Origin: Tanytarsus gracilentus | Taxonomy: Eukaryota; Arthropoda; Insecta; Diptera; Chironomidae | DNA length: 64,000 nucleotides | Direction of reading: 5' to 3' | Assembly (NCBI GenBank): GCA_038502055.1 | Contig: JAXRKN010000045.1 | Coordinates: 2,378,501-2,442,500 of the forward strand | Shown here: piece after piece, positions 15,403-26,576 of the stretch | Numbering within the stretch: the first letter of the stretch is position 1 | How the letters are laid out: the number at the start of each line of letters is the position of its first letter | Translations under genes and position numbers: made by a program | The notes under the pieces: generated by a model | Database searches by the model: none | What the model was told of the DNA's origin: nothing | The model's input: the letters and a program-made list of their open reading frames with translations, nothing else

Positions 15403-15410
15403 TATAAAAA
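15403..15410 (+). promoter_or_regulatory. shot: TATA box, candidate promoter of shot first exon A
   Basis: TATAAAAA followed by GGG lies 231 nt before the ATG at 15641, a normal distance for a promoter with a ~200-nt leader. No clear initiator was picked out. Confidence 0.4.
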
Positions 15411-15640
15411 GGGTGGAACACCTTAAAATTTAAATTAAAAATTACGCATTTGAGCTACCATTCTTTGCTTATGAATGATTATAACCTTGACACACACTCG
15501 AGCTAGACAAGTGAAAAAAATTTATTTTAGCGCATAAATTTCGAGGGAAGTGAAAAGTAAAGAGACATGAAAGTGATTCCATAAAGTGCCTAATTGCCGT
15601 AAGAAAAGTACACGCAAAAAACAAACAAGAGAAAAAAGCT

Positions 15641-15845
15641 ATGGCTAATCATTCATACATGAAAGATCGCCTCGGCTTCGATCCGGACGAGTTAATAAAT
15701 GAAGTCGACGATCTTTTTCAAAATAACCCGGACGACGATGACTTTGAGTCACCGTCACATAAAAAATTTAAAGCTTGCAAACCATCGCCATCATCTTCTA
15801 CGTCATCTGTTTTCACCTACGAGAGTGCATTGAAAGATGTTAAAG
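15641..15845 (+). CDS. shot: shot alternative first coding exon A
   Basis: This exon encodes MANHSYMKDRLGFDPDEL and an acidic, Ser-rich stretch ending YESALKDVK, 68 codons plus one base. The start HSYxKDRLGFDP is the known N-terminus of the Drosophila shot A-type isoform. The donor (G|GTAAAC) is phase 1, the same as the distal first exon, so it also joins the CH1 exon at 16302 to form GAT. It makes a two-CH actin-binding isoform. Confidence 0.9.
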
Positions 15846-16301
15846 GTAAACTTTTTATGGTGGTGTAAATTATGGCACGTAAAAAAACAAGCCCATTGTT
15901 ACATAATTTAAGTTATGCGAGCATAAAAAAGTGAATTTATTCTCCTGTCACGCGAGTGAAATTAATCACAAAAAGAATCTCAATTAGTTAGATAGAAGTT
16001 CTTTTAGCACCTTGTCAAGGACAATAACTAACCATGAAATTTTTTAACCCGCACCCAATTATCGCTCATTTCAAGCAAACATTAAACAAGAGGTGGACAT
16101 TGTGGTCTTTGACAAAAGAAAATATTTTATTTAAAACTTTAGAACACTTTTTTATTAAAACATTAAATTCCCTTGTAAAATTCTAAGTAAAATTTTACCT
16201 CCCATTGATAGTCATGAAAGAATGTATTTGAACATTTTAATGCTATGTTAGCATACTCATGATGATATCACACTTGACTATTGTTTCCTCTGTCTTTCCA
16301 G
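15846..16301 (+). other. shot intron between first exon A and the CH1 exon
   Basis: 456 bp, GT-AG, with no further coding signal seen. Confidence 0.7.
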
Positions 16302-16624
16302 ATGAACGAGATGCGATACAAAAGAAAACATTTACAAAATGGATCAACAATCACCTTCGAAAGGCTGGAGGTCATGTTGATGATCTGTTTGAGGGTCTTA
16401 GAGATGGACATAATCTCCTAACGCTACTGGAATTGCTCTCGAATGAGAAGCTGCCGCGTGAGAAAGGCAAAATGCGATTTCATATGCTTCAAAATATTGA
16501 GACGTCACTCAATTTTCTCGAGAAGAAAAATGTTAAGCTTGTCAACATTCGACCTGTCGACATTCACGATGGCAATCCAAAGCTGTGTCTAGGATTAATT
16601 TGGACGATAATTTTACACTTTCAA
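16302..16624 (+). CDS. shot: shot CH1 (first calponin-homology) exon
   Basis: The exon reads [19 protein letters not shown] at its start, then contains [20 protein letters not shown] and [17 protein letters not shown]: the whole first CH domain of the actin-binding module. It enters in phase 1 and leaves in phase 0. The acceptor is TTTCCAG at 16295-16301 and the donor GTGAGT at 16625. Isoforms starting at 18548 or 31464 lack it. Confidence 0.95.
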
Positions 16625-18110
16625 GTGAGTATGACTTTTTTTACTCGAACGTACATTGGCATGGCTTATGTGCGGCAGCACTTGTAACTTCGTCATCGTT
16701 TTGTCATACAATGATTTTCATTTAAAAATATTTCAATGTTGAGGTTTTTGTTTTCTCAATCTGTTTAATTTCAATATTTTCAATTAAGGTAAAAATGGAA
16801 AAATAAATAAATTGAATGATTTTTTAGTAAATAATTTTAAACTTTAAAAAAAAATTCTAACTTCATTTTCATAAATTGTTAAAAAAATTCCATTCCTTGA
16901 ATTTGTCAATAATCAAAAACTTTATTCCTCATCCCATAAGGGAGAAGCACTTAAATGAAATAAAAATCAATTCATAAGATTTCAATATTGCACATTGCAT
17001 GCGACGTAAACAATAACGATGACAATCATAAAATTGGATTTTTAATAGAAAACACAAATGCGGCAGCACTTGGCATTACCTTTTCATACATAATTAAAAT
17101 TTGTTATGGCAATCAAAAGCGGCGAAATCGGGTGTCATGTCAATGAAATGAATTTTAATTTCTTTTTTGAACAATCAAGTTTATTGCTTCATTTTCATGA
17201 GCGCACATGCGGGGAGATCTCAAAAAAATATTGAAATCGTCAATTAAACTCCAAGTATGTGCTTTTAGTTAAAAATTGTAAGATTTCATATGCACATTTT
17301 GCATGCTCTCTCACGCTGTTGAGAGGGAGGAGAGTTGCGTGGTTAATGCGCACATATTTATTTTATTAAACTGTACAACGAGGCGATCAAATGTGAATGC
17401 CGGCTCTACTTGCATATTCCCTTGAGATCATTTTTATCATTTATCGAAAAAGGTCTAATTGACCATAAAATGTGCGTTCACTATCTAAGTCACTTAGATT
17501 TATAATTTTTTATGCTTCTCTATTTTTGATAACTTTGTTGAGATAGTTGTTGTTGACTTGGCGGTGCGATGTATGTGTTGATCGAAAAAGTCAATAGCGT
17601 AAAATCACCGCTTTGGCGGATTGAATTTCATTAAAAAATATCAAAGTTGGAAAATGGTTTTGCGGTAGTTTTGAGTGGAAATTTAAAAGATATGTCAAAA
17701 AATAAATAAATTTTTCCGTTAAATTTAAAAAAGTAATTTTAATTCACGCAATTTTCTATTCGGCGCTAACTCAACATCAATCGATGTATTTGATAATTTC
17801 TCTCATTAAAAAAAATTGTAAAGAGAAAATTTTTAGCATATTTCCATCCATGATCGTCCATAAAAGGGAGTCGACAAAAGAGTGTTTTGGTGCGAGCCGA
17901 GTGAGATGAAAAAAGAATCAATTAATGAGAGAAACAAATTTACATAACACCAAGATGAATATTTTTTAACAGGCATCGCGATCTTAAATTCACCAAACAC
18001 TCTCGAGGAGAGAAAGAGTTTGTTTGCCCACTTACCCACTTACATGCCTCTTATTTTTCGTCACCACAAAGAGCTTTGATAAAAATAAAAAAAATATACG
18101 AAAAAATGTG
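16625..18110 (+). other. shot intron after the CH1 exon
   Basis: About 1.5 kb before the internal TATA box. No coding region is supported. AT-rich. Confidence 0.5.
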
Positions 18111-18117
18111 TATAAAA
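18111..18117 (+). promoter_or_regulatory. shot: TATA box of the internal shot promoter (single-CH isoform)
   Basis: TATAAAA followed by ACC lies 437 nt before the ATG at 18548. The leader between them is less AT-rich than the flanking intron, as expected for an exon. A start site near 18140 is inferred. Confidence 0.5.
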
Positions 18118-18547
18118 ACCTTTTGCATCCAACTACGGTCAAAGCGAGTTATTAATTTTTATTTTCGAGACCGAATAATATTGAAACTTACATATTGGTA
18201 ACACCGACACCATCATCATCTCCACTGTTGTTATTCGATCGACACGCTGCTGAGTGTGCTGTGAGTTTTTCTCAATTGTTGATCGAATTTCAGTGGAGAC
18301 GGATCGTTTAAGAGTCGCGCGCGTTATTTTTTTTATTGTCATTTTGCACTTCATCTTTCGCTCCTTAATAAGAAGAAGAATTTTATTTAAAAGTAATAAA
18401 AGAAAGAAAATTATTTCAATTTTGTATTTCGCACGTTCCCGAGTCAGATTGATTGACGATCGTGTACGCGTCGGTGAAAAGAGCAAAGTGATTAATCAAT
18501 TAAAATTATTCGAATGCCATCACGTGTGAAATAAAGATTGTTGAAAA

Positions 18548-18892
18548 ATGTTTAAGTTGAACGATAAAAAGCACCGTAAGCGTGCATTGATGAAATTGCA
18601 ATGTGCACCGAAATGCACGACGGAAGATGAAAAGGACGTTGGTGATTTTTATAATGTGGCTTCATCATCGTCCACAACGACGACCTCAAATGGTCATCAA
18701 GTGACAAAAAAGACAATGGAATACGCCGTCAAATATAATCTCGATGAATCGCCGAGTCATTTAACACGAAAGTCGATGAAATTCGAGGAATCGAGTTTCG
18801 ATGAAGTCGACAATGTTGGAAGTTCTCGCAAATCGAAGACATATGTCACAGAATATCCATTTGGCGAGAGAAATTCTAGCATAAAGTCAAAG
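18548..18892 (+). CDS. shot: shot alternative first coding exon for a single-CH isoform
   Basis: An open frame of 115 codons starts MFKLNDKKHRKRAL and ends RNSSIKSK at a donor AAG|GTACTT. The donor is phase 0, whereas the two upstream first exons are phase 1. Only the CH2 exon (20479, phase 0 acceptor) fits it, so the product has CH2 but no CH1. Drosophila shot has such an isoform class (type C), which binds actin weakly. The peptide is Ser/Thr-rich with basic patches and has no known domain. Confidence 0.75.
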
Positions 18893-20478
18893 GTACTTGG
18901 GTGCGAGGGCCTCGGCGTCTAACATTGAAAGCCCATTTATAAAAATCGTTGAATTGGATCAAGGACAAAAGCGACACTATATAACAATTTTTATAAATTT
19001 TTTCAAGTGTATGTACGCGATCGACCCACATGCAGAGTGTCTCTAATATATGAAAATACCTTTCGATGACCACCCACACATTTTTGTCGTGTATACGCTC
19101 TCTGCGTCTTCGGACTTCCATAAACGGAAGAAAATTGCACGCGACATCCAAAAAGTCTCTCTTTTACATTAATAGTTGGCATATGTACACTGACTACTTC
19201 CAATTGTTCTTTTCTCTCACTCACTCGACTACACCGTTTACAAGAATTTATCTTTTCGCGCTCAAAGAATAACAATTTCACGGCAATTTATGAATGAATG
19301 AATGTGTGGGCTGATGCTATAAGGAATTATTAGCTTATTTGAGTCACGAGAATTCTATAGAAGCTTGTAATAGTCATTAAGTACATATGAGAAATGAGAT
19401 GCACAATTCTTTATGTAATTGAGTGAAGAAGAGGAATTTTGAACTTTTACTGAGTTTCTTAAACTTTAAACAATTCAAATTTATAATTTTTGAGGTTGAA
19501 TTAAAGAATATTTTCATATTTTTTAACAGGTATAAACAGGTGGTTTAGAACTTTTGTTAAGAAATTTTCCTGGATTTTAGTAATAATTTTAAAACTTTTT
19601 TAGGTTTATGCCATATGGTCATTTCCAATAAAATTAACATACAATTCCCAAAACCATCCCAGAACTTTTGATCAACATCTCGTTAAAATTGCCAATTTAG
19701 ATTTATATGCTTATAGTGTCGCTTTTAGTCTAAATTGTCAGCAGCATTCATGTCCATAAATGTTCCGTTTCTACCATGAAAATAATAATGATGGACATTT
19801 TTAGACGTATAAAAGTAGTAAAAGAAGATCAACCAATGAGATTTCTGTCGACAGGAATTTCTCGTTCTTCTGCTTCGCTAATTATCTAATAACGAACGAA
19901 AAAAAAAATAAACAAAAATTTCGAAGCGAGCCCACCTAATATGCGAATATGATTTTTCATGACCTCCGACAACAAATTCGCTGAATTTATACGTGTGTAA
20001 ACATTATTGGGATCTGATTAATGTACACTGGGTTTATTACAAAATCACATGGCAATTTAATTTGATGAATTTTTACGGCGCGACCATCGGTGTATGTGAA
20101 TGTCTCACCCAATGGCCATATTTAGCAAAATTATATTTTTCATTTCTTCTGTTAAAAAAAATCTAAATTCGAAAAAAGTTCGTCATGCCTAATAAATAAT
20201 TCATCTTAATCTCCCCCATTGGTTATGTCTAATGCCATTGCCATAGCCATGCTAATGTTCGCTCTATTCAATTGAAATTTCATTATATTATTTATCGTGA
20301 TTTTCTAATGCGATTTTCTCCAGAGTTGTAGAGCTTTATTAATTTAAAGTTTTCACTTTTTTTACTGGATTTAAATCGATTTTTAGTTTTTCCCAGATTT
20401 ATCATTTAATAAAAATTAACGTGTTCACAACCCTGACTCTAACTCCCATTTCACTTTAAAATTTCTTCCATCAAATAG
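18893..20478 (+). other. shot intron before the CH2 exon
   Basis: About 1.6 kb, no coding exon supported. Overlapping short open frames on both strands near 19.0-19.3 kb lack any family signal. Confidence 0.5.
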
Positions 20479-21467
20479 ATTTCCGACATTATGCTCGGTA
20501 ACGATGAGAATGTATCAGCACGTGAAGCACTGCTTAGATGGGCTCGTAATACCACAGATAGATATCCAGGCGTCGAGATCAAAAACTTTACATCATCATG
20601 GCGCGATGGAATGGCATTTTCAGCTGTTTTACATCGCAACCGTCCCGATCTTGTCGATTGGCGTAATATTCGCGATGTCAATACTCGTGAGCGACTTGAG
20701 CGGGTCTTTAGTACCATGGAGCGTGAATATAACGTAAATAAGCTGCTCGATCCACAAGACGTTGACACAAATGAGCCGGATGAAAAGTCAATGATTACCT
20801 ACATCAGCTCTATTTATCATGTGTTCCCGAGGCCACAAAAAAATCATCCACTGATCGATGGCGATTCACAAACTCAATCGCAAGAGTACAGGTCGGCAGC
20901 ACAAAAGCTTCTCATATGGTGTCGTGAGAAGACGACAATGCTGCAAGAGAGAAAGTTAGATCGAAATATTCCGTCATTGAAGAAGTTATTGGAAGACATT
21001 AAGCGATTACGCAACCATGATGTGCCTGAGAGACAAAAGGAAAAGTCACGTTTAGTCGTTCTCTATAGTCAACTCGAACGCTATTTTCAATCTGTCGGTG
21101 AAACCTCTCTCGAACTTGACCTTCGTCCCGAGTCATTGGAGTTATTTTGGTATCGCCTTATAACGGCACTCGCCGACAAGGAACACGAGTTACACCTCCA
21201 CATTCAGCAATTGCAAGCACTCGAAATGTTGGCGGATAAAGTTGCAAAGGAAATGGAGCAGTTTGACCAGAAAATCACAGACATATCGTTCAGAATCTCA
21301 AATGATAGCAAACGTATTGATAAAATTCATCGACGCGATGCTCGAACTATTGTTGAGTCAATCGAAACTGAAATTGCATTACTTGAAAAGCCAATTGATC
21401 AAATGACTCAAGATTGTCACACGTTAATTAATGAAAATCATGTTAAGGCTAAAGATTTATACACAAA
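20479..21467 (+). CDS. shot: shot CH2 domain and start of the plakin domain
   Basis: The exon begins ISDIMLGNDENVSAREALLR, with VEIKNFTSSWRDGMAFSAVL and the DVNTRERLERVFSTMEREY region of CH2, then ITYISSIYHVFPR closing the domain. Helical spectrin-like sequence of the plakin domain follows. The donor was placed at AA|GTTAGT (21468) because joining to 21525 restores DLYTNATKISQKYSQL in frame (phase 2). The open frame runs on to 21510 but that part is intron. Confidence 0.93.
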
Positions 21468-21524
21468 GTTAGTTAAGAAATATTTTTTTGCTAATTATTT
21501 TATTCAATAAATTTTCACTTCCAG

Positions 21525-21681
21525 TGCAACAAAAATTAGTCAAAAATATTCTCAGCTTCGAACAAATTTCCACGTTCAAATGCTATCAAAAACGTCCCAC
21601 ATGACAAATGGAAAGGCTTTCGAAACAAATCCATACATTCGTGATATCGACCAACTTATTCAATGGTGCCAAGAGAGATTG
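21525..21681 (+). CDS. shot: shot plakin-domain exon
   Basis: A 157-bp exon, phase 2 in and phase 0 out, encoding ATKISQKYSQLRTNFH through DIDQLIQWCQERL. It is helical, a spectrin-like repeat segment, and fits between the neighbouring exons without a gap. Introns on both sides are ~60 bp. Confidence 0.88.
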
Positions 21682-21741
21682 GTAGGTTTTAAAAATAATT
21701 TTAAAATTTTAACTGACAAAATTTTGAATTAATTTTTCAAG

Positions 21742-23032
21742 GCGAAAATCCTCCAAGCCACATGGGGTTCCGATCTCCGCTCAATCACATCTGAACTCGA
21801 TGCCCACCAAGTTGAGCACAAAACCATCGATCAATATCACTCCAAAGTGGTACAGGCCGAACGACAGCAAGTGAATGTTTCGGGAGTTGATGAGGGTCAA
21901 CTCTATCAACAGAAATTAAATCAACTCAAGAAAGTTTATGCAGAGCTCTTGAGTCTATCAACAAAGCGTCTCTGTGACCTTCACGCCTTACATGACTTCA
22001 TCAGCGTGGCAAGTGATGAGTTGAATTGGCTCTCGAGCCACGAAAATATTGAACTCAATCGTGATTGGTCGGATACATCAATGGAATTATCGCAGCTGAA
22101 CGAGAACTACAAGCGGCTGGTGAATGAATTTAATTCGAGAGATCAGCATATTCGAGTGGCTATGGAGAAGGGCGAAGGTCTCGTTGCACAACATCCAGCA
22201 TCGAAACTCGTCTCGAGTTACATGCAAGAGATCCAGGAGCAGAGATCGTGGATTTATCAGCTGATTCATTGCTTTGAAGTGCACTTCAAGCATCTCGCTG
22301 AATTTCAAAATTTCTATCATGACATTAGCGAACAAAAAGAGTGGCTCGTCTCGAAGAAAGAGCTCCTTGAGACAAAATACTCCGACAACACTTTCAGTCT
22401 CGATCGCGGTGACATTTTATTGCGTGGCATGCAAACAATTTTAGATGAATTAAATCAATTTAGTGCGATAGTCGATAAATTAGCGAAACGATCAGAGTCA
22501 ATTTTGCCGCTTAAAGAGCGTAAATATTTGGTGCAAGGAAAGCAGTATTCTGTGCAGAGCTTGTGCACATACAAACAGGATGACAAAATTATTCTCGAGA
22601 AAGGTGAAACTGCTGAACTTCTTGACATCACACAGCAAGTCTATTGGCGCATTGTAACATCAAAAGGTGGTGAGAAAGAAATTCCAAGCGCATGTCTGAT
22701 GATGCCACCGCCGAACGACGAAGCAATTGAACTCGTCAATAAACTTCGACTTTCGCAAGAGAAAATGATTGAACTTTGGCAGCGCAAACAAGTTCAACTG
22801 AGACGAAACATGATTTTGGCAACAATACGTGTCGTTAAAGAGTGGACTTTTGAGCACTTTTTGGCATTGGGCTTTGAACAGAGAAGTGCCATACGACGTG
22901 CTCTTAACGAAGACTCTGACAAAGTACTCGCCGAAGCCGATCTAACTGACCCACAAATTGTTCGACTCAAACATGAAGTGATTGAAGTAAATCGATTGTT
23001 TGACGACTTTGAGAAACGTGCCAATGCGAATG
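21742..23032 (+). CDS. shot: shot plakin-domain exon with SH3
   Basis: About 430 codons of spectrin-like helices, phase 0 in and phase 1 out. An SH3 domain sits at roughly residues 255-320 of the exon: LKERKYLVQGKQYSVQSLC, a KGETAELLD strand, VYWRIVTSKGGEKEIPSACL. Plakin domains carry the SH3 inside their fifth spectrin repeat, which fits. The donor at 23033 (GTGAGT) ends the exon just before an in-frame stop. Confidence 0.94.
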
Positions 23033-24368
23033 GTGAGTACGAGAACTGTTGAATCTAATTAACTGTTTGATTGCGCGACAAGTTTTTGCACTTTTTATTT
23101 TCTTGCAATTAATTATCACATTCTTCTTAGCTGGGGTTGAAAACATTAATTTTAAAAACTTATCTAAAAGTTTCTAGCCCCTGATTTTAAACAAGATTTA
23201 AAAAAATAATTTAATTAGAATTTTAAACCATAAAAAGTTTTAAAATATGCTCTTAAAAATGACTCGTTCATGCCCTGCCTTCATCTCAATATTCATGATA
23301 CTTCGAAAGAGATCAATTTTTCATTTATGGAACATTGCACACATCACGATCGGTTATTTATTTACTTTTTTATGGAATGTTGGCTCCGCTCGCGCATAAT
23401 TACTTCCAATTAGCAATTAGTCAATTAACGTCTCTTTTTTTCTATTCACATCTTTTTTCTTTAAATGGAAGAGCGGAAAGAAATATTTCCCATATGCATT
23501 TAAAGTTGAGAATGTTGTTTAAAAATTTCATAAACTTATTTTATTTTATTCGATTTGAAAGGTCCATTTATAGATGAATTTATATGTGCGCAATCTTGTT
23601 TGATAATTGATTGTGGGCTGATTTATTTTTATTGGTATGTTCACTCTTTGTCTTTTGTGGGTGATGACTTTGGCACAAAGTTAATGATTTGAATGCTTTG
23701 CTATTTAAATAAAGTTTAAATTTTAAAATATTTGAAATTAAAAGTTTTCTTCCCTTGCATGCATCTTCTTTATTTCTCAATACAAAAGCATCCAAATTAT
23801 CGTGATCTTGATCGCCAAAAAAATCCACATCATTGTGACAAATTTCATGCTCTCTCGTCTCCACACAAACAAATTTTACCGATTATGGAAGTCCAAATTG
23901 AGGATTTATAAATGCGATTTTAAATTAGATAATTGACATGCAATTAAATTAAGATCATCTTGAGATGCTCACGAAAAACTTTTCTCTGAATTAGTTTATC
24001 GCCAACATTCGTGTCTATTGGATCGTGAAGAGATAGAAATTTATCTGGATTGTGTCAGTCTAACTTTTGCTTTGTAAAAAGAGGAAAAAAATATTTTTAG
24101 AGGAATTATGAAGCGGTTTAGATCATTTCGTGGTACAGTGAATAATTTATGTGTAAAATTTTATGACTAAGTTTATGAAAAATAGTTTATTAAAAATCCT
24201 AAAATTAATCTTTAAACAGTTTTAACTGATTAAAAATATTTTGAACCATATTTTTAAAAGTTTAATACTCAAAAAATATTTGAAACGTGTAAAATCTAAA
24301 GTTGCATAATCAAAAAAATCAAAATTCTTTTAAATAAATTTCTAATTTTAAATTTACTCAACCAACAG
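23033..24368 (+). other. shot intron in the plakin domain
   Basis: 1.3 kb, AT-rich, nothing coding supported. Confidence 0.6.
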
Positions 24369-24999
24369 AAGAAAACAAACAGACGGGTCAAGTGTTTAAT
24401 GAAAAGTGCCTTCTTCTCTCATCTCGACTCGAGAGTCTTGCCAAGGAGCTCGATGGCATCATTCTTGCACATTTGCCACAAGATCGCGTTGCTTCTGAAG
24501 CTGCCTTGGAAATTATCCTCGACTTTAATCGACGTCTCGGATTTTTCGATTCTGATCTTAAGAATTTACGTGAGACATTCCGAGCAATTTCACTTAAATC
24601 TTCGTCTCAAAAGAAGAGTTTAGATAATTTAAATGTCCTCTACACGGAGCTAGTGACACAAGCTAACTTACATAAGGAGAGATTGAATCATCTCGAACTC
24701 GCCCTTAATGGTCTCGAAAAGAACGGTGATATCATTAAAGATTTGGAAAATGTTCTCGCTTCGCACATCATTATGCCGTCGACCGTTGAGGGTCTTCGCG
24801 AACTCTTGAAGCAATTATCAGCCTTGCAGGAGATCATCATTGAGAATCAGTCATCCATGGATAAGACAAATAACGCGGCCAATCAACTCGGACGCATGGG
24901 CGTTCCAACTAAAATTATAGATGATCTTAAACATCTTCATTTGCGTGTTGAACGATTAAATTCGCGTTGGAATCACGTTAATTTACAGCTTGCTGACAG
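24369..24999 (+). CDS. shot: shot plakin-domain exon, C-terminal spectrin repeats
   Basis: Enters in phase 1 to give ANEENKQTGQVFNEKCLLL and ends LNSRWNHVNLQLAD in phase 2. The sequence is two helical spectrin repeats with the typical R-W at the end of a helix (SRWNHV). It belongs to the same domain as the SH3 exon. Confidence 0.93.
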
Positions 25000-25073
25000 G
25001 TAAGTTAGCTACCATAAAAAAGCACAGCACACGATCTTCATCAACGAATTTTTAATCTAATCTCAAAATTTAG

Positions 25074-25209
25074 AATTCAAAGTGTTGAAACGGCAATCGG
25101 CTTATTGAAGAACTTACAGACGTCGCTTATTCTGGAGGAAACGTGGGTTGAGACACAAACACAAAAATTAAAACTACTGCCAACTGTCAGCCACTCTCTT
25201 GACTTAGAT
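25074..25209 (+). CDS. shot: shot plakin-domain exon, short
   Basis: 136 bp, phase 2 in and phase 0 out, encoding IQSVETAIGLLKNLQTSLIL through VSHSLDLD. It is in frame with both neighbours, with the acceptor TTTAG at 25069-25073 and donor GTGAGT at 25210. Confidence 0.85.
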
Positions 25210-26366
25210 GTGAGTCTTTTCATGACAATTTGATTGATTTTGAATTAATTCATCATTGATATTTAATTTTACTTTGTCGTTATACTTTGCGTTAAATTGG
25301 ATTATTTATTTTTTTCGGTTCTTTATTGAAAATGTATGATGTGTGTGTTTGATGAGCTTTTGATGAAGATAAAGTGGGGTATGTGAGGTAATTAGAGCTT
25401 TGAACTTAAATAAAGTTTTGAAATATTTTTAAAAAAATTTCAAAATGTCAAAAAGTTATATTTAAATTTTTAATCGGACTTAATTTCCACACAAACCCCA
25501 TTCAAAATTTATGCGAGTTTTTATGAATGAACTGCGAGTGAATCAATGAATGAAAATACTTCCTCGTCTATATCGCTACAATGTCACTCGCGAGTAGCAA
25601 TTAATGAAACAAGTTTTTCCCTTCATCTTAAGCCTACACGAGTAAATAATATTTTATATATTAAAGCGATCTTAATCGCTGTTAAATGTCAGGTAAAAAT
25701 ACTTTATTTGTCGATTTAAAAAAATTAGTAGAAGATTTTATTCATCACAAACAGGAGGAAATAATTAAATTACTAATCAATTTATAAAAGTTTCTCATTT
25801 GTAATTTTTAATCGCGATCACCGGAATAGGTAAAAGCAAACTTAATTAAAAGTGTAACCGACTGATTTATTTAATATTCACAAAATCTAATCATCACATT
25901 ATAATAAATTATATTTGGTGTGTCTCGCACTCCCTCGACGAACATGCCCAAAGTGTTTGGAAATTTAAATTTGGGAGGGTTTGATTTGGAGGTTTTGGTC
26001 ATGTTAAAGAAATAGATTTTTGAAAATTTTATTTAATTTAAAATTAGCCGTTAAATTCTTATCATTTTTCTTATTAATGAACTCCAGACAAATCTCCCCA
26101 AATTTATCAGTACTAAAAATTCTAAAAATAAACAAAATTAATTTTTCTACCCCCACTGGTAATGTCACACAAAAGCAAAATAATAACCACAATTAATTAA
26201 TTATTTATCACAATCAGAGTCTTTTGACGGAAACGGTCACAAGAGGCAATAATCAAATAAGCGATACTAATCACTGTGGTGGAAAATTGATACACGTTTC
26301 GGAGGTATGTGTTGTGTGTATGTCACTTTATGAGCGGGGAGCTATATAAATTTCACAATTTAATAG
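25210..26366 (+). other. shot intron
   Basis: About 1.2 kb, AT-rich, no coding sequence supported. Confidence 0.6.
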
Positions 26367-26576
26367 AGCTACAAATTGAAGTGTAATGAGTTCAAAGATT
26401 CTCTAGTCGATGAGCCTGTCCTTGCCCCTGAAATTGTGTTGCTACAACATGCTGAGCCTGAGATTAAGGAGGTCTATGGCACTCTCCTCGACGATCTTAA
26501 TGCCAAATACGATCGCCTGCTGTCTCTCTTCCAACAACATCTTGCCACTCTTCCCGATGACGATGCTGATAAAGAG
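26367..26576 (+). CDS. shot: shot exon joining the plakin domain to the plakin-repeat cassette or the rod
   Basis: 210 bp, 70 codons, phase 0 on both sides, from SYKLKCNEFKDSLVDE to LPDDDADKE. Both downstream acceptors with phase 0 (31610 and 43637) fit, so this is the branch point for including or skipping the plakin repeats. It contains KYDRLLSLFQQHL, a spectrin-type helix. Confidence 0.85.

Noticed and set aside
18876..19281. Overlapping open frames on both strands downstream of the single-CH first exon
   Set aside because: Short, mutually overlapping, Cys/Arg-rich translations of intron sequence without any motif.
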